Assembly (NCBI GenBank): GCA_027489835.1 | Contig: JAIXZF010000374.1 | Location: forward strand, 1-7,384 | Reading direction: 5' to 3' | Source: Hyphomicrobiales bacterium | GTDB lineage: Bacteria > Pseudomonadota > Alphaproteobacteria > Rhizobiales > Beijerinckiaceae | DNA: 7,384 nucleotides | Shown here: positions 6,184 to 7,384 of the stretch, piece after piece | How the letters are laid out: each line of letters begins with the position of its first letter | Numbering within the stretch: the first letter of the stretch is position 1 | Made by a program: the position numbers and the translations under genes | The notes under the pieces: model-generated | What the model was told of the DNA's origin: nothing | The model's input: the letters and a program-made list of their open reading frames with translations, nothing else | Database searches by the model: none

Positions 6184-6768
6184 ATGGCACCTGTGATCGG
6201 CAAAGTCGGCGCTCTCTACCGCACGGCCGGCGCCGACGATTTCGTGACCGCCGGGGTGGATGCGCTGGAGCTGACGCTTCATGGCATCGCGGGCGCGCGG
6301 CACCATGGCATCACGAGGGGCGCGAGCGCGCGCGAGCCCTGGCTCGAACGCGGCTTCGAGCTGCGCAATGACCGCCAGCTGTCGGCGGTCTCCGCGGACG
6401 AGATGGCCGAGGTCGCGGCGGCGCTGAAGCTTCCCTCCTGCGATCCGGAGCTTTTGGGCGCAAACCTCCTCGTGCAGGGGATAGCGGGCTTCTCCCGTAT
6501 TGCGCCGGGCGCGATCCTCGCGATCGGCGGCGTGTGGGGTGGAGAAGGGCGCTTCGACGGCACGGCGCTGCTGAAGGTCGAGGGCTACAATCGGCCGTGC
6601 CGCAATCCGGGGCGGCGTCTCGCGCGGCATTTCGACCGGCCCGAGCTGGAGTTCAGCTTCGTCAACGCCGCGCGGTCTTTGCGCGGGCTCGTGCTCAGCG
6701 TGGCTCATGGCGGGCCGGTGCGGACCGGCGACCCGGTAGTTGTGATCCCGCCCCTGCTCGCGCCCTGA
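6184..6768 (+). CDS. MOSC-domain protein
   Basis: MOSC domains occur at the C-terminus of molybdenum-cofactor sulfurases and as stand-alone proteins such as YiiM. They are predicted to handle sulfur or bind the cofactor through a conserved cysteine. This 194-aa protein is essentially one such domain. HGIAGARHHG (33-42) fits the early DxHGG-like motif in degenerate form, REPWLERGFELRNDRQLSAV (50-69) the central strand region, LLGANLLVQGI (90-100) the GENL-like motif, and YNRPCRNPGRR (135-145) the cysteine motif with C139. HGGPVRTGDPVVV (175-187) is the usual final GxVrvGD strand. No signal peptide is present, so it is probably cytoplasmic. It starts one base after the bglX stop, so the two are probably cotranscribed and translationally coupled, although bglX has no known link to molybdenum. 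The domain call is from motif recognition. The substrate is unknown. Confidence 0.85.
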   Translation: MAPVIGKVGALYRTAGADDFVTAGVDALELTLHGIAGARHHGITRGASAREPWLERGFELRNDRQLSAVSADEMAEVAAALKLPSCDPELLGANLLVQGIAGFSRIAPGAILAIGGVWGGEGRFDGTALLKVEGYNRPCRNPGRRLARHFDRPELEFSFVNAARSLRGLVLSVAHGGPVRTGDPVVVIPPLLAP

Positions 6769-6776
6769 AGCGCATT

Positions 6777-6798
6777 GATGGCTGCGATGACAGCTATC
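6777..6798 (+). terminator. Hairpin after the MOSC gene
   Basis: GATGGCTG (6777-6784) pairs with CAGCTATC (6791-6798), giving 8 bp with one G-T wobble and a 6-nt loop. It begins 8 nt after the stop codon. No T-run follows, so it is at best a weak or Rho-assisted terminator, or a 3'-end stabiliser. AGCGCAT occurs on both sides (6769-6775, 6803-6809). Confidence 0.35.
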
Positions 6799-6867
6799 CA
6801 TGAGCGCATGAAGGCCTGACCGGCTAGGCTTGGTTCACCTTCACTGCCGTCGAAAGTCCGCATTCCG

Positions 6868-7384
6868 ATGTCCCGCGCAACGCTCGGCCTTCTGCTCGGC
6901 TTCATCGGCGTCGTCGCCTTCGGTGGGACCTTCCCCATGACGAAGCTGGCGGTACAGTGGTTCGACCCGCTCTTCGTCACCTTCTGGCGGCCCGGGCTCG
7001 CGGGGCTACTGGCGCTGGCCGTGCTGGTCGGGCTCAGGCGGCCGATCCCGGACCGCACGGCGCTGGCGCTGATGGCCATCTCGACGAGCTGCATCGTCTG
7101 GGGCTTTCCCGGCCTCGTGAACCTCGCGATGACGCTGATGGAATCGTCCAATGCCGGCGTCATCGGCGGCATCCTGCCGATGGCGACGGCCGTGGCGGCG
7201 GCGCTGATCCTGCGCGAGCCCCAGCCGCCGGCCTTCTGGGCCGTCGCCGCGCTGGGCATGGCCGTGGTGGTGGGCTTCGCGCTGCTCAGCGGCGGCGTGC
7301 TCAGGGCTGGCGACATCATCATGATCGTCGCGGTCGCCATCGCAGGCTGCGGCTACGTGCTCAGCGCCAAGCTCAGCCGCACCA
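6868..7384 (+). CDS. DMT-superfamily EamA-like transporter, N-terminal part (runs off the right edge)
   Basis: This is an inner-membrane permease of the drug/metabolite transporter superfamily, typically ten membrane helices in two EamA repeats exporting small metabolites. The substrate cannot be predicted. The 172 complete codons visible start MSRATLGLLLGFIGVVAFGG. Hydrophobic helices are seen at about 5-24, 34-55, 66-84, 92-114, 122-141 and 148-166, with the family-like TFPMTKLAV after helix 1 and an FWRPG-type stretch (39-43) where many members have R-F/R-P. The sixth helix, followed by basic residues, opens the second repeat. ATG 6868 is the natural start because it leads straight into helix 1. 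The upstream bases give only a weak ribosome site (GAAAG). It follows the MOSC gene in the same direction after 99 bp, so readthrough from the bglX unit is possible but not required. Confidence 0.88.
   Translation, partial: MSRATLGLLLGFIGVVAFGGTFPMTKLAVQWFDPLFVTFWRPGLAGLLALAVLVGLRRPIPDRTALALMAISTSCIVWGFPGLVNLAMTLMESSNAGVIGGILPMATAVAAALILREPQPPAFWAVAALGMAVVVGFALLSGGVLRAGDIIMIVAVAIAGCGYVLSAKLSRT

Noticed and set aside
3831..6203. A 790-codon open frame on the minus strand, antisense to nearly all of bglX
   Set aside because: Its sequence is dominated by Arg, His, Asp, Gly and Ala, as expected for the mirror frame of a GC3-rich gene. The plus-strand protein is an unmistakable GH3 enzyme with catalytic residues.
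3839..6836. Identical 12-mer TAGGCTTGGTTC at 3839-3850 and 6825-6836, both upstream of plus-strand genes
   Set aside because: One or two shared 12-mers are expected by chance in a window this size, and the flanks do not match. The distances to the genes differ (112 and 31 bp).
6139..7340. Minus-strand frames (6139-6801, 6705-7340) opposite the MOSC and transporter genes
   Set aside because: The plus strand shows clear MOSC motifs and regular hydrophobic helices. The minus frames have no domain signal.

Overview
The window is GC-rich (roughly two thirds G+C by eye) and reads as chromosomal DNA of an alphaproteobacterium, probably a Hyphomicrobiales member of the Bosea/Methylobacterium type. 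That placement is inferred from protein style, strong GC3 bias and CTTGAC/CTATAT-like promoter elements. It has not been checked by a search.

Left part, minus strand. Bases 1-1029 hold the first 343 codons of carB (carbamoyl-phosphate synthase large subunit), which runs off the left edge. Its 243-bp upstream region has a possible promoter (CTATAG at 1156-1161) and a strong 13-bp hairpin (1082-1117). Next is a 156-aa orphan protein (1273-1743) that looks like the ATP-binding half of a sensor histidine kinase without its catalytic motifs. A 358-bp gap follows, containing short repeats, two hairpins with GNRA loops when read on the minus strand, and a weakly supported 40-codon plus-strand ORF (1801-1923) with the best Shine-Dalgarno in the window. 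At 2102-3793 lies a 563-aa RTX-type calcium-binding protein, a presumed type I secretion substrate, with an unrecognised 230-residue N-terminal region and twelve glycine/aspartate repeats. No secretion apparatus is present.

Right part, plus strand. Divergent from the RTX gene across 169 bp is bglX (3963-6182), an exported GH3 beta-glucosidase. One base after its stop comes a 194-aa MOSC-domain protein (6184-6768). A hairpin and 99 bp later, a DMT/EamA-family membrane transporter begins (6868) and runs off the right edge.

These genes do not form one pathway. carB is housekeeping, bglX and the transporter could serve nutrient uptake, and the RTX protein is probably extracellular. I saw no tRNA, rRNA, CRISPR array, insertion sequence or phage gene. 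The least explained material is the orphan kinase-like gene with its structured upstream region, the RTX protein, the carB leader hairpin and the tight bglX-MOSC pairing. None of these is established as a new system.
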